A stretch of 64,000 bases of DNA. Source: Acidobacteriota bacterium. GTDB lineage: Bacteria; Acidobacteriota; Terriglobia; Acidiferrales; UBA7541. The stretch spans positions 1 through 64,000 of the forward strand of contig JAMCWK010000136.1 of the NCBI GenBank assembly GCA_023481105.1, written 5' to 3'. The position numbers and the translations under genes are program-made. The notes under the pieces were generated by a model. It did no database searches, was not told where the DNA came from, and saw only the letters and a list, made by a program, of their open reading frames with translations. How positions within the stretch are numbered: the first letter of the stretch is position 1; the number at the start of each line of letters is the position of its first letter. Below are positions 1 to 8,059 of the stretch, piece by piece.

Positions 1-444
1 AAAGAACACTTTCCGCGCACGCTCCGCGATGAAGTGTTGTGCACGTGCGGCGCCGGCAACCACGTCCGCCTGCTGTTCTTCCGCGTGGACGGGCAGCCGG
101 TCACGGTCGTGGTGCCGGAAGGGTTGTCGATGACCGCCGAACAGATTGGCGGGGCAATCGGAAGCCCGCATGTGCAAGCGCTAGAAGAGCCCGAATTGGA
201 AGCCATTTATCCCGACTCCGAACTGGGCCACATGCAGCCGTTTGAGAATCCATTTGGTGCAGCCGTTTACTGCGATGAAAGCCTGCTGACCTGGAAAGAA
301 CTGGTCTTCTGCCCGCGCATGTTTGCCGGGCAGCGGGGCGAGTGCTTCCGCGCGACCACGCAAGAATTCCTGAGCTTGACCCGGGCCATCGTGATGCCGC
401 TGGGCGGAACGCCGGTGCAGGAACAGGACCTCTGGGCGGTCTAG
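1..444 (+). CDS. YbaK/ProX-type aminoacyl-tRNA deacylase domain protein (5' partial)
   Basis: The reading frame is open to the window edge, so the N-terminus is missing. The visible ~147 residues look like the C-terminal part of a YbaK/aminoacyl-tRNA deacylase domain: a VxxPEGLSMT segment, the YPDSELGHMQPF stretch that matches the family's substrate-loop region, and a FCPRMF segment near the end. In this family the protein hydrolyses mischarged tRNA, but the exact substrate cannot be assigned. It ends 67 bases before the next gene on the same strand. Family assignment is fairly sure; function beyond the domain is inference. Confidence 0.7.
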   Translation, partial: KEHFPRTLRDEVLCTCGAGNHVRLLFFRVDGQPVTVVVPEGLSMTAEQIGGAIGSPHVQALEEPELEAIYPDSELGHMQPFENPFGAAVYCDESLLTWKELVFCPRMFAGQRGECFRATTQEFLSLTRAIVMPLGGTPVQEQDLWAV

Positions 445-511
445 CCGCCAGACCCCGCCACGCGCGACGGGAGAATTTCCCCCAGGCGACGGGATCCGGG
501 AGAAGACTCAC

Positions 512-1882
512 ATGAAACGTCGCCTGATTATCCTCGGCGCAGCCGGACGAGACTTCCACAATTTCAACACCTGCTTCCGCAATTCGCCGGAACATCACGT
601 CGTGGCGTTTACCGCCACGCAAATTCCGGATATTGCCGGGCGCAAATATCCGGCGCAACTGGCCGGGCCGCTCTATCCCGAAGGGATTCCCATTGTCGAG
701 GAATCGCAGATGGAGCGGCTGATCCTCGAACAGTGCGCGGACCTGGTGGTGTTCAGCTACAGCGATATTTCTCACAACAACGTGATGCATCTGGCGTCGC
801 GGGCTGCGGCGGCGGGAGCGGACTTCCTGCTGCTCGGCGCAGACAGCACCATGCTGGAAGCGCACGTGCCGGTGGTGAGCGTCTGTGCGGTGCGCACCGG
901 TTGCGGCAAGAGCCCAGTGTCGCGGCGCGTGGTGCAGATCCTTCGCGAGCAGGCGCTGCGCGTGGCAGTGGTGCGGCATCCCATGCCCTACGGCGATTTG
1001 CTGCGGCAGCGCGTGCAGCGGTTCGCGACCCTCGAAGACATGCAGCGGCACAACTGCACTATCGAAGAACGCGAGGAGTATGAACTGCACATCGCGGCCG
1101 GCACGGTGGTCTATGCCGGCGTGGACTATGAGGCCATTCTGCGCGAGGCGGAAAAAAATGCCGACGTCGTCGTGTGGGACGGCGGAAACAACGACACGCC
1201 TTTCTTCCGCTCGGACATGGAAATCGTGGTGGTGGACCCGCACCGCGCAGGCCATGAATTGAGCTACTACCCGGGCGAAGTGAACCTGCGGCGCGCGGAC
1301 GTGGTGCTGATCAATAAAGTGGACACGGCTAGCGAGGCGGCCATCGAAACGGTCCGCCACAACGTGAAAGTGACCAACCCAAAAGCGCACGTCATCGAGG
1401 CGGCTTCGCGGGTGACAATGGATGGCGGCACGGACGTGCGCGGCAAGAAGGTGCTGGTCATTGAAGACGGCCCCACGCTGACGCATGGAGAAATGGAATA
1501 TGGCGCTGGAGTGGTGGCGGCGCGCGCGGGGGGCGCCGAATTGGTGGACCCGCGCCCCTATGCGGTGGGCTGCTTGCAGGAAACCTTCGCGAAGTACCGG
1601 CAGATTGGCGCGCTGTTGCCGGCGATGGGCTACAGCCCGAAACAACTGGAAGAATTGGAAGCCACGATCCGCCGGACGCCTTGCGACTTCGTAGTGGTCG
1701 CAACGCCGGTGGATCTCGGCCGCGTGATTGCCATCGAGAAGCCTGCGCTGCGCGTGCGGTATGAAGTGGAAGAGCGCGGCGCGCTGCGACTGGACGACGT
1801 GCTGCGCGAATTCGTGCTGCTGGCGCACGCCCATCGCTTGGCGCGCGTGGCGCCGTCGGAACTGGTCGGAGCAGAACACTGA
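512..1882 (+). CDS. COG2403-type GTPase / cyclic 2,3-diphosphoglycerate synthetase-like protein
   Basis: A 456-residue protein starting MKRRLIILGAAGRDFHNFN, typical of the COG2403 family that includes archaeal cyclic 2,3-diphosphoglycerate synthetase. An N-terminal Rossmann-like part (about 1-115) is followed by a P-loop domain with VRTGCGKS (about 127-134). DVVVWDGGNND near 220-232 and VVLINKVDTA near 265-274 look like nucleotide-binding segments. A GGGAGA ribosome binding site lies just upstream. The gene sits next to ornithine carbamoyltransferase, so a role tied to carbamoyl-phosphate or arginine metabolism is possible, but this is inference. Many bacterial members are labelled only 'GTPase'. 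Confidence 0.75.
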   Translation: MKRRLIILGAAGRDFHNFNTCFRNSPEHHVVAFTATQIPDIAGRKYPAQLAGPLYPEGIPIVEESQMERLILEQCADLVVFSYSDISHNNVMHLASRAAAAGADFLLLGADSTMLEAHVPVVSVCAVRTGCGKSPVSRRVVQILREQALRVAVVRHPMPYGDLLRQRVQRFATLEDMQRHNCTIEEREEYELHIAAGTVVYAGVDYEAILREAEKNADVVVWDGGNNDTPFFRSDMEIVVVDPHRAGHELSYYPGEVNLRRADVVLINKVDTASEAAIETVRHNVKVTNPKAHVIEAASRVTMDGGTDVRGKKVLVIEDGPTLTHGEMEYGAGVVAARAGGAELVDPRPYAVGCLQETFAKYRQIGALLPAMGYSPKQLEELEATIRRTPCDFVVVATPVDLGRVIAIEKPALRVRYEVEERGALRLDDVLREFVLLAHAHRLARVAPSELVGAEH

Positions 1883-1949
1883 GTTTTCGCCGCCCCCGAT
1901 CCCGAACCTTCGGGACTGCAGACCGCCGCGCGGGAACAGGAGAAATTCC

Positions 1950-2939
1950 ATGGCACAGATGACTCCGGTGCTTTCCCCCGTGTCCCGGCGGTTGCCGCCC
2001 GCTCCGGGCCACACCAAGCGGGATTTGCTGTCGTTGCACAACCTGAGCATTGCCGAATTTTCCGCGCTGCTGGACCTGGCGGAGGAAATGAAGCAGCACC
2101 CGGAAGCGTTTCGCGGCCAACTCGCGGGACGCACGCTGGCGCTGATTTTCGAAAAGCCGTCGCTGCGCACGCGGGTGACGTTTGAAGTGGGCATGGTGCA
2201 GCTTGGCGGGCATCCCATTTATCTCGCCCCCGGGGACATCGCTCTGGGCAAGCGCGAGGCGGTCAAGGATGTGGCGCGCAACCTGGCGCGTTGGGTCGAT
2301 GGCGTAACGGTGCGCACGTTTGCGCACCATACGCTGGAAGAAATGGCGACGGAAGCGAATATTCCCATCATCAATGCGCTTTCCGACTTGCTGCATCCGC
2401 TACAGGCCATGGCCGACCTGCTGACCTTGCGCCAGCTGAAGGGCGGCTTGCGCGGGCTGCACATGGCCTACGTCGGCGACGGCAACAACGTCGCCAATGC
2501 GCTGGCGCAGGCCGCGGCGAAAACGGGAATGCACTTGACCATCGCTTCGCCGCGCGGCTACGAGCCGGCCGCTTCCGTTTTCATGCAGGCCCGCGCGGAT
2601 GCGATTCCCTCCGGCGCGCAGATTAGCGTGGTGCAAGAGCCTGCTGATGCGGTGGCCGGCGCGGACGCGGTCTATACGGACGTGTGGACCAGCATGGGAC
2701 AGGAAATGGAAGCGCGGGAGCGTCAGAAACGATTCGCCGGTTATCAGGTGAATTCCATGCTGATGTCGCTGGCCAAGCCTGACGCCGTTTTCATGCACTG
2801 CCTGCCGGCGCACCGCGGCGACGAAGTCACCGACGAAGTGCTGGATGGCCCGCGCTCCGTGGTGCTGGAACAGGCCGAGAACCGTTTGCACGTGGCCAAG
2901 GCGGTGCTGCTGGCGCTGATGGGAAACCCGCCGAGCTAA
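1950..2939 (+). CDS. argF: ornithine carbamoyltransferase
   Basis: Transfers the carbamoyl group of carbamoyl phosphate to ornithine to give citrulline (arginine pathway, cytoplasm). The 329-residue protein has the carbamoyl-phosphate loop as SLRTRVTFE (family STRTR; Leu replaces Thr), the HPLQAMAD motif and the ornithine-side HCLPAHRG motif. The start was set at the ATG behind AGGAGAAATTCC. The frame stays open upstream into the preceding gene, but that part overlaps it and is not family-like. The protein begins with a ~20-residue Pro-rich lead absent from many homologues. No carbamate kinase is visible, so anabolic or catabolic use cannot be decided. Confidence 0.93.
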   Translation: MAQMTPVLSPVSRRLPPAPGHTKRDLLSLHNLSIAEFSALLDLAEEMKQHPEAFRGQLAGRTLALIFEKPSLRTRVTFEVGMVQLGGHPIYLAPGDIALGKREAVKDVARNLARWVDGVTVRTFAHHTLEEMATEANIPIINALSDLLHPLQAMADLLTLRQLKGGLRGLHMAYVGDGNNVANALAQAAAKTGMHLTIASPRGYEPAASVFMQARADAIPSGAQISVVQEPADAVAGADAVYTDVWTSMGQEMEARERQKRFAGYQVNSMLMSLAKPDAVFMHCLPAHRGDEVTDEVLDGPRSVVLEQAENRLHVAKAVLLALMGNPPS

Positions 2940-2983
2940 GCCGCGTTCCTTTGCATCCTCGAGAGCTCTTCAAAAGCGGGTAG

Positions 2984-3023
2984 TGGGTCAGTTTCCGACG
3001 AGCCGACTAACCGGGAGTTAGTC
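2984..3023 (+). repeat. degenerate inverted-repeat element, left copy (A)
   Basis: About 40 bases containing GGGTCAGTTTCCGA and a perfect GACTAAC-CGGGA-GTTAGTC hairpin. A related copy in opposite orientation lies at 4561-4600 and shares GGGTCAGTTTCCGA exactly. A third, shorter relative in the same orientation lies at 3866-3893. No T-run follows, so this is not an obvious terminator. Confidence 0.6.
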
Positions 3024-3132
3024 TGCCGCTGCCAGGCCAGATAACTAGTGATAGGGAGATTCATCAACAGTTATCTGTTCCGCGACACTGCGCGTAGCAT
3101 TTAATGCGCTCTGGATCAAATTAGAGCACCGT

Positions 3133-3843
3133 GTGAACAGCATGACGAAACACTTGGTGCTTCTTCCGGGCCTGGATGGAACAGGGCAGTTGTTTGCGGG
3201 TTTTCTCGCGGCACTTCCCGATACACTGACAGCCACCGCGGTCGCTTATCCAGCAAGTAAATTCCTTTCGTACGTTGAATTGCGCCCAATTGTAAGCGCG
3301 GCAGTTCCTAGAGCTGAGCCATTCGTGCTCCTGGCGGAATCGTTTTCAACACCCCTGGCACTTGAGTATGCTGCCTCGAATCCGCCAAATTTAGCCGCTG
3401 TGATCATCTCTACGGGCTTTGTTTTCAAGCCCATCGGAGGTTGGTCACAACTAGCGAAAGCGATCGCAAGACCCTGGTTTTTCAGGCTAAGGGCACCTCC
3501 ATGCATTCTCGAATATTTCTTGGTCGGACGTGATGCGCCTCCAGCGCTGATTCAGAAACTCCGCCAAGTGTTGCGATTGGTTAGTCCGGAAGTGCTGAGC
3601 GGCCGTGTGTGTGAGGCGTTGAATTGCGACGCGAGAAATGCCTTAGCTCGAACCACGGTTCCACTCATGTACGTGCAGGCGGCGCAAGACAGGGTGCTGG
3701 CGGAGTCTTGTGTCACTGAGATGAAGCGGATCAAGCCGGACATTTTGTTTGCGCAAGTCGACGGGCCACATTTACTTTTGCAACGTGAACCGCAGAAGGT
3801 GGCCAACATCATCTCAACGTTCGTTCAGGAAATGGGAAGGTAA
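3133..3843 (+). CDS. alpha/beta hydrolase
   Basis: A 236-residue protein with an alpha/beta-hydrolase layout: an N-terminal LVLLPGLDGTG oxyanion-type strand-loop (about 8-18), a nucleophile elbow AESFS (about 75-79) in place of GxSxG, and a late DGPHLLLQ segment supplying the likely catalytic His. The AES(F)S elbow occurs in a known subgroup, so the protein is probably active. GTG at 3133 or ATG at 3142 could be the start; neither has a strong ribosome binding site. The gene lies alone in a visibly more AT-rich block bounded by repeats, which suggests acquisition. Substrate unknown. Confidence 0.75.
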   Translation: MNSMTKHLVLLPGLDGTGQLFAGFLAALPDTLTATAVAYPASKFLSYVELRPIVSAAVPRAEPFVLLAESFSTPLALEYAASNPPNLAAVIISTGFVFKPIGGWSQLAKAIARPWFFRLRAPPCILEYFLVGRDAPPALIQKLRQVLRLVSPEVLSGRVCEALNCDARNALARTTVPLMYVQAAQDRVLAESCVTEMKRIKPDILFAQVDGPHLLLQREPQKVANIISTFVQEMGR

Positions 3844-3865
3844 ATCGATATGTTTCGCAATTTTT

Positions 3866-3893
3866 CCCACAAGTCGGCTAACCAGGCACTAAC
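3866..3893 (+). repeat. degenerate repeat copy (C), between convergent genes
   Basis: CCCACAAGTCGGCTAACC and the following bases match copy A at roughly two thirds of positions, in the same orientation. It lies between the stops of the convergent hydrolase and hypothetical genes. Similarity is by eye only. Confidence 0.35.
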
Positions 3894-3916
3894 CGCGAAG
3901 CGCCCTGCAAATAGAA

Positions 3917-4489
3917 CTATTTGCAGCCGCTCTCCGACATGAGTCGCCGCAACTCTTCGATGCTTTTGACTGGTCCGTAGAAACCGCGCCACAAGCCAAT
4001 TGCAGTTTCTGACGATTTCAAACGGAAGAACTCAACGACAAAGTATCTGCCTATTCCGCCCTGCTCGTAGTGAACAAAAGCGCGGTCTTGAGCAACGCCC
4101 GCGAACACGAGTCGCCGAAGTGGCAAGGTTGGGTCCGTAATTACATCGGTTGCCTCAAATCTTTTTCCAGGGTCCGCCATCCCAGTCCAAGATTCACCCT
4201 TCGCCGCGTACAACTTCTGGATTCCTCCAGGAAGGTCACTTACGCTCCGCAAAATCTTATAGTCCCCAAGGAGAAATGCTCGGCGCTCGGAACAATTCAT
4301 ATCGGGTTCGACAAACATAATTGGCACAGGCCCACCGGGCTCAGGCTCAGGCCCCTTTTTCAAACGCGAAAGAGAAATCTCCGGTTTGTCCTTTGACGCA
4401 GTCCGCCAAACTCTGAAGTAAAACCAAGCACCAAAACCGGTCGCAAGTATTAATAACCCAAGCAGCGAGCCTTTTGAGAAATGCGACAT
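3917..4489 (-). CDS. hypothetical protein with N-terminal membrane anchor
   Basis: A 190-residue protein I do not recognise. Residues about 8-27 (LLGLLILATGFGAWFYFRVW) form a single N-terminal membrane anchor. A short Lys/Pro-rich linker (KKGPEPEPGGP) leads to a soluble domain with two Cys (CSERR near 66, and the penultimate-residue Cys), probably extracytoplasmic. Start ATG lies behind GAGGCA. It is convergent with the alpha/beta hydrolase, and the two share the lower-GC block bounded by inverted repeats. Codon use looks less G/C-biased at third positions than in neighbours. No function is proposed. Confidence 0.6.
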   Translation of the reverse strand: MSHFSKGSLLGLLILATGFGAWFYFRVWRTASKDKPEISLSRLKKGPEPEPGGPVPIMFVEPDMNCSERRAFLLGDYKILRSVSDLPGGIQKLYAAKGESWTGMADPGKRFEATDVITDPTLPLRRLVFAGVAQDRAFVHYEQGGIGRYFVVEFFRLKSSETAIGLWRGFYGPVKSIEELRRLMSESGCK

Positions 4490-4889
4490 TGCCTCAGAAT
4501 CTCCTCATTCGCGCCTATCAACACTTAGACACCATACGCCAGAGAAAGCCTCAAAGCTTGTCAACTCCTGACTAACGCGCTGATCGGAAACTGACCCCCA
4601 GCCAAGAGAGGACGGCTCGAGCGGCAAAGCGTGGCCGCGCAAGGGCTTGCCTCGAAAAACGCTACCTTTTGTTGGGATTGCCTGGAGGTGCGCGGATTGG
4701 CGCGAGGAATCGCGGATTTTCAATCCAGAGACCTGCATTCTCTTTAGGGAGTGGTTTCTAACACATTCACATAAAAGGCTTTAGAGTCTTGGGAAGCGGC
4801 TGCATAGATGGCACATGGCGTGCCCCAATGACTTGATGGGGTGGCTTGGCCGCGACAGATTACGGTTGGAGGGGCCCAGGGAGGCAGTC
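4490..4889. other. 400-base gap without a convincing gene
   Basis: It holds repeat copy B (4561-4600) and then about 290 bases leading to the RsbR-type gene. A 77-codon minus-strand frame runs through it, but lacks a recognisable domain or ribosome binding site and overlaps the repeat, so it is not called. AT-rich sequence around 4755-4790 may hold a promoter for the downstream operon, but no clear -35/-10 pair was found. Confidence 0.5.
4561..4600 (-). repeat. degenerate inverted-repeat element, right copy (B)
   Basis: Read on the minus strand this is GGGGGTCAGTTTCCGA followed by TCAGCGCGTTAGTCAGGAG. It shares a 14-base exact core with copy A and partial similarity beyond it. A and B face each other across a ~1.6 kb lower-GC block, as terminal inverted repeats would, but no transposase gene lies between them. 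Confidence 0.55.
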
Positions 4890-5333
4890 ATGATCGCGCA
4901 GCGGATGATTGACCTGATTGAAGTCCACTCTGACCAACTGGCCAAGGGACTCATTGAGCGCTTACTAAACTCGGAAAAAATGTCCGACATGCGCAAGGTG
5001 CCGCTGCCCGAATTGCAGCAGCGTGTTTACGAAATCTACCACAACTTGAGCGACTGGCTGGAAACGAAAACGGAAGCGGACATCGAGCGCTGGTTCACGG
5101 CGGTCGGTACGCGCCGCGCTGCGCAAGGCGTGGCCTTGAGTCATCTGGTCTGCGCTTTGCTGGCCGTCAAAGAAAATCTCTGGGACTTCCTAGCGCGGGA
5201 AGCCATGCTCGACCGCCCGCTCGAGGTGTACCAGGAAATTGAGCTGCTGCGCCTGATGGATCAGTTTTTCGACCGCGCCGTGTATTACGCCGCGCGGGGA
5301 CACGAACGCGGAAGCAGAGCCCTGGCGTCCTGA
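4890..5333 (+). CDS. RsbR-type (RsbRD N-terminal-like) sensor domain protein
   Basis: A small all-helical protein of about 147 residues starting MIAQRMIDLIEVHSDQLAKG. The pattern (a helix with DQLAKGLIERLL, then PELQQRVYEIYHNLSDWL, then a Trp-Phe-containing helix) resembles the N-terminal domain of RsbT co-antagonist (RsbRD) proteins, here without the STAS domain. The start was set at ATG 4890 behind GGGAGGCAGTC; the frame stays open for 25 more codons upstream, but those do not look like the family. Twenty bases separate it from the CoA-transferase gene, so it probably heads that operon. Role in regulation is inference. Confidence 0.6.
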   Translation: MIAQRMIDLIEVHSDQLAKGLIERLLNSEKMSDMRKVPLPELQQRVYEIYHNLSDWLETKTEADIERWFTAVGTRRAAQGVALSHLVCALLAVKENLWDFLAREAMLDRPLEVYQEIELLRLMDQFFDRAVYYAARGHERGSRALAS

Positions 5334-5353
5334 AGGCAGAAAAGAGAAACGTC

Positions 5354-6688
5354 ATGCACTGGCTTGATGATTACCGGCAAAAGCAGGTGACTGCGGAAGA
5401 GGCGTTGCGCTGCGTGCAATCCGGCATGCGCGTGTACATCCAGCCGGGTTGCGCGGAGCCAGAAGCCCTGGAATCAGCGCTGGTAAAGCGCGCACCGTTT
5501 GTGCGCGACGTGGAGATTGTCCACCTGCTGACCATGGGCCACGCGGATTACGTGACGCCGGAAATGGCCGGGCACTTCCGGCACAACGCCATGTTCATCG
5601 GCGGCAACGTGCGTAAGGCGGTGAACGAAGGGCGCGCCGACTACACTCCCATCTACCTGAGTGAAATCGAAGGCCTATTCGAAAGCGGCGCCATGCCGCT
5701 GGACGTGGCGCTGATACAAGTTTCGCCGCCGGATCCGCACGGGTTCTGCAGCTTCGGCGTGGGCATTGATACGACCCTGACGGCGGCCAAGGTGGCTAAG
5801 TACGTGGTGGCACAGGTGAACGACCAGATGCCGCGCACCTACGGCGACAGCTTCATCCACGTGAGCGACATCAACGCGATCGTGGACGTGTCGCAGCCGC
5901 TGTGCGAACTGCCGTACGAACCCATCACCGAGCTGCAACGCCAGATCGCGCGCAACGTGGCGAAGCTCATCGTGGACGGCGATACCCTGCAACTGGGAAT
6001 CGGCGGCATCCCGGACGCGGTGCTGCTGGAACTCACGGACCGCAAGGATTTGGGAATCCACACGGAAATGCTCTCCGACAGCGCCATCCCGTTGATCGAA
6101 TCCGGCGTAATTAACGGCGCGCGGAAGTCGCTGCATCCGCGGAAAATTATCCTCGGGTTCGTTCTGGGCACGCGCAGACTGTTCGACTTCATCAGCGAGA
6201 ACCCCAGTTTTGAATTCCATCCCGTGAGCTACACGAACAGCCCGTTCATCATCGCGCAAAACGACCGCATGGTGTCGGTGAACTCCACCCTGCAAATGGA
6301 CATCACCGGGCAGACTTGCTCGGACTCCATCGGGCAGTACCTTTACAGCGGATTCGGCGGGCAGGTGGACTTCATCCGCGGGGCGCGGCACTCCAAGGGC
6401 GGCAAGCCGATTATCGCCATGCCCTCGACGGCCAAGAACGACACCATCTCGCGCATCGTGCCCACGTTGACGCCGGGCTCGGGCGTGGTGGCCTCGCGCG
6501 GCTCGATCCATTACGTGGTGACGGAATACGGCATCGCTTACCTGCACGGCAAATGCATCCGCGAGCGCGCGGAGGCCTTGATCCAAATCGCGCATCCGAA
6601 CTTCCGCAATGAACTTTACGACTACTGTGCGCACACGAAGTGGCTGCAAAAACCGCTGGCGGATTTATCCGAGCTGGCACAGGGGTGA
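5354..6688 (+). CDS. acetyl-CoA hydrolase/CoA-transferase family protein
   Basis: A 444-residue class-I-type CoA-transferase of the acetyl-CoA hydrolase / 4-hydroxybutyrate CoA-transferase group. Visible family features are the GIGGIPDAVLLEL loop, LGIHTEMLSDS carrying the likely catalytic Glu (about residue 236), and the Gly-rich GFGGQVDFIRGA and VVTEYGIAYLHGK segments near the end. It moves CoA between acyl groups. In this operon it could take branched acyl-CoA made by the ferredoxin oxidoreductase downstream, conserving the thioester energy. That substrate is an inference from context. The gene is followed 3 bases later by the ferredoxin subunit gene. Confidence 0.85.
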   Translation: MHWLDDYRQKQVTAEEALRCVQSGMRVYIQPGCAEPEALESALVKRAPFVRDVEIVHLLTMGHADYVTPEMAGHFRHNAMFIGGNVRKAVNEGRADYTPIYLSEIEGLFESGAMPLDVALIQVSPPDPHGFCSFGVGIDTTLTAAKVAKYVVAQVNDQMPRTYGDSFIHVSDINAIVDVSQPLCELPYEPITELQRQIARNVAKLIVDGDTLQLGIGGIPDAVLLELTDRKDLGIHTEMLSDSAIPLIESGVINGARKSLHPRKIILGFVLGTRRLFDFISENPSFEFHPVSYTNSPFIIAQNDRMVSVNSTLQMDITGQTCSDSIGQYLYSGFGGQVDFIRGARHSKGGKPIIAMPSTAKNDTISRIVPTLTPGSGVVASRGSIHYVVTEYGIAYLHGKCIRERAEALIQIAHPNFRNELYDYCAHTKWLQKPLADLSELAQG

Positions 6689-6691
6689 TGA

Positions 6692-6970
6692 ATGGCAAGC
6701 CAAGCACGCGGTAAGGTGACGATTGACATCAATGAATGCAAGGGTTGCGGGCTGTGTGTGGCAGCGTGCCCGCCGAAGTGCCTCGAACTCGAGGATGGAT
6801 TGAATTCCTACGGCGTGCACCCCGCGCATTACCTGGGCGTGGATTGCACGGGCTGCGGAATTTGTTTCTATACCTGCCCCGAGCCGGGCGCCATCACGGT
6901 GTACAGAATGTCCCCGCCGCCCAAGGCGGTCATCACCACTACGGAGGAGCGCAATGCGCCAGCTCACTAA
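6692..6970 (+). CDS. vorD: 2-oxoacid:ferredoxin oxidoreductase delta subunit (2x[4Fe-4S] ferredoxin)
   Basis: A 92-residue dicluster ferredoxin with [12 protein letters not shown] (about 15-26) and [12 protein letters not shown] (about 53-64), each giving three Cys plus one Cys-Pro for a 4Fe-4S cluster. Such small proteins are the delta subunits of multi-subunit 2-oxoacid:ferredoxin oxidoreductases and carry electrons from the TPP subunit to soluble ferredoxin. It overlaps the next gene by 17 bases and follows the CoA-transferase by 3, so translation is probably coupled. The choice of the Vor name rests on the neighbouring IlvE. Confidence 0.85.
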   Translation: MASQARGKVTIDINECKGCGLCVAACPPKCLELEDGLNSYGVHPAHYLGVDCTGCGICFYTCPEPGAITVYRMSPPPKAVITTTEERNAPAH

Positions 6971-8009
6971 GGGCAACGTCGCCGTGATGAAAGGCGCAGT
7001 CCTCGCGGGCTGCCGCGCCTACTACGGCTATCCCATCACGCCGGCCAGCGAAATTGCCGAAGCTGCGGCGCTCTATTTGCCACAGGTGGGGGGAACCTTC
7101 CTGCAGGCAGAAAGCGAAGTGGCCTCGATCAACATGGTGTACGGCGCATCGTCTGCCGGCGTGCGCGTGATGACGGCGTCCTCCGGACCCGGGCTGAGCT
7201 TGATGCAGGAAGGGATTTCCTATCTCGCCGCGGCGGAACTGCCTTGCGTGGTTGTGGACGTGGTGCGGGGTGGCCCGGGCCTCGGCAACATTGCGCCAGA
7301 ACAAAGCGACTACTTTGCCATCGTCAAGGGCGGGGGGCACGGCTGCTACCGCAACCTCGTGGTCGCGCCGGCTTCCGTGCAGGAAATGGCCGACCTGACC
7401 ATGCTCGCTTTTGAACTGGCCGACCGCTATCGCAATCCCGCGCTGGTGCTCACCGACGGATTCATCGGACAGATGATGGAGCCGCTCGAGTTGCACCCAC
7501 ACATCGCGCAGGCTCCTGAAAAGTCCTGGGCCGTGAAAGGCACACCGGAAACGCGGCCCAATGCGGTGACCTCCATTCATCTCGAGCCGGACACGCTGGA
7601 AGCGCACGTGCGCAAGTTGGAAGCGAAGTACAAAGAGGCGGAAAAGGTCGAGGCGCGGTCCGAGACGTATTGCGCGGAAGATGCCGACGTGCTGCTGGTG
7701 GGCTATGGGATTGTCTCGCGCGTGCTGCGCTCCACGGTGGACCAGTTGCGCGAGCGGGGCGTGCGCGCGGGGCTGTTCCGCCCGGTGACGCTGTACCCCT
7801 TCCCCTCGCGCGCGCTGCTGCAAGAGGCCAAGAAAGCGCGCGTGGTGCAAGTGGTGGAAATGAGCACGGGGATGATGGTGGAAGACGTCCGGCTGGCGAT
7901 TGAGGGCCGCGTGCCGGTGGAGTTCTACGGGCGCGTGGGCGGGAACGTGCCCTCCGCCGAAGAAGTGCGCGAACACGTAATGCAATTGGTGGCTGCGCCC
8001 GTGGCGTGA
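6954..8009 (+). CDS. vorB: 2-oxoacid:ferredoxin oxidoreductase alpha subunit (VorB type)
   Basis: A 351-residue alpha subunit. The N-terminal pyrimidine-binding-type domain shows [16 protein letters not shown] (about 17-32), [16 protein letters not shown] and [14 protein letters not shown], all typical of VorB/KorA/PorA proteins. A C-terminal transketolase-like part follows (about 240-350). With the beta/gamma subunit it oxidatively decarboxylates 2-oxoacids to acyl-CoA, reducing ferredoxin. The branched-chain 2-oxoacid (valine-type) assignment is supported by the branched-chain aminotransferase at the operon end, but a 2-oxoglutarate enzyme cannot be excluded. It overlaps the ferredoxin gene upstream. 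Confidence 0.88.
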   Translation: MRQLTKGNVAVMKGAVLAGCRAYYGYPITPASEIAEAAALYLPQVGGTFLQAESEVASINMVYGASSAGVRVMTASSGPGLSLMQEGISYLAAAELPCVVVDVVRGGPGLGNIAPEQSDYFAIVKGGGHGCYRNLVVAPASVQEMADLTMLAFELADRYRNPALVLTDGFIGQMMEPLELHPHIAQAPEKSWAVKGTPETRPNAVTSIHLEPDTLEAHVRKLEAKYKEAEKVEARSETYCAEDADVLLVGYGIVSRVLRSTVDQLRERGVRAGLFRPVTLYPFPSRALLQEAKKARVVQVVEMSTGMMVEDVRLAIEGRVPVEFYGRVGGNVPSAEEVREHVMQLVAAPVA

Positions 8010-8059
8010 GGCGACGGGCTCAAGGCCCTCGCTTAGGCTCGGGCCAAGGAGGAGGCAAC

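Noticed and set aside
101-2218. A 705-codon minus-strand frame across the GTPase and argF genes
   Set aside because: It is antisense to two well-supported genes, has no domain, and its His/Arg-rich composition is typical of GC-bias shadow frames.
3346-3380. Loss of the GxSxG nucleophile elbow in the alpha/beta hydrolase
   Set aside because: An AES(F)S elbow occurs as a normal variant in a subgroup of the family, so it was not reported as inactivation.
2984-3893. Integron attC sites suggested by GTTAGTC/GACTAAC
   Set aside because: The core heptamers do not fit GTTRRRY/RYYYAAC exactly, spacing is too short, and the two genes are convergent; no integrase is present.
4505-4738. A 77-codon minus-strand frame after the inverted-repeat block
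   Set aside because: No ribosome binding site, no domain, and it overlaps repeat copy B.
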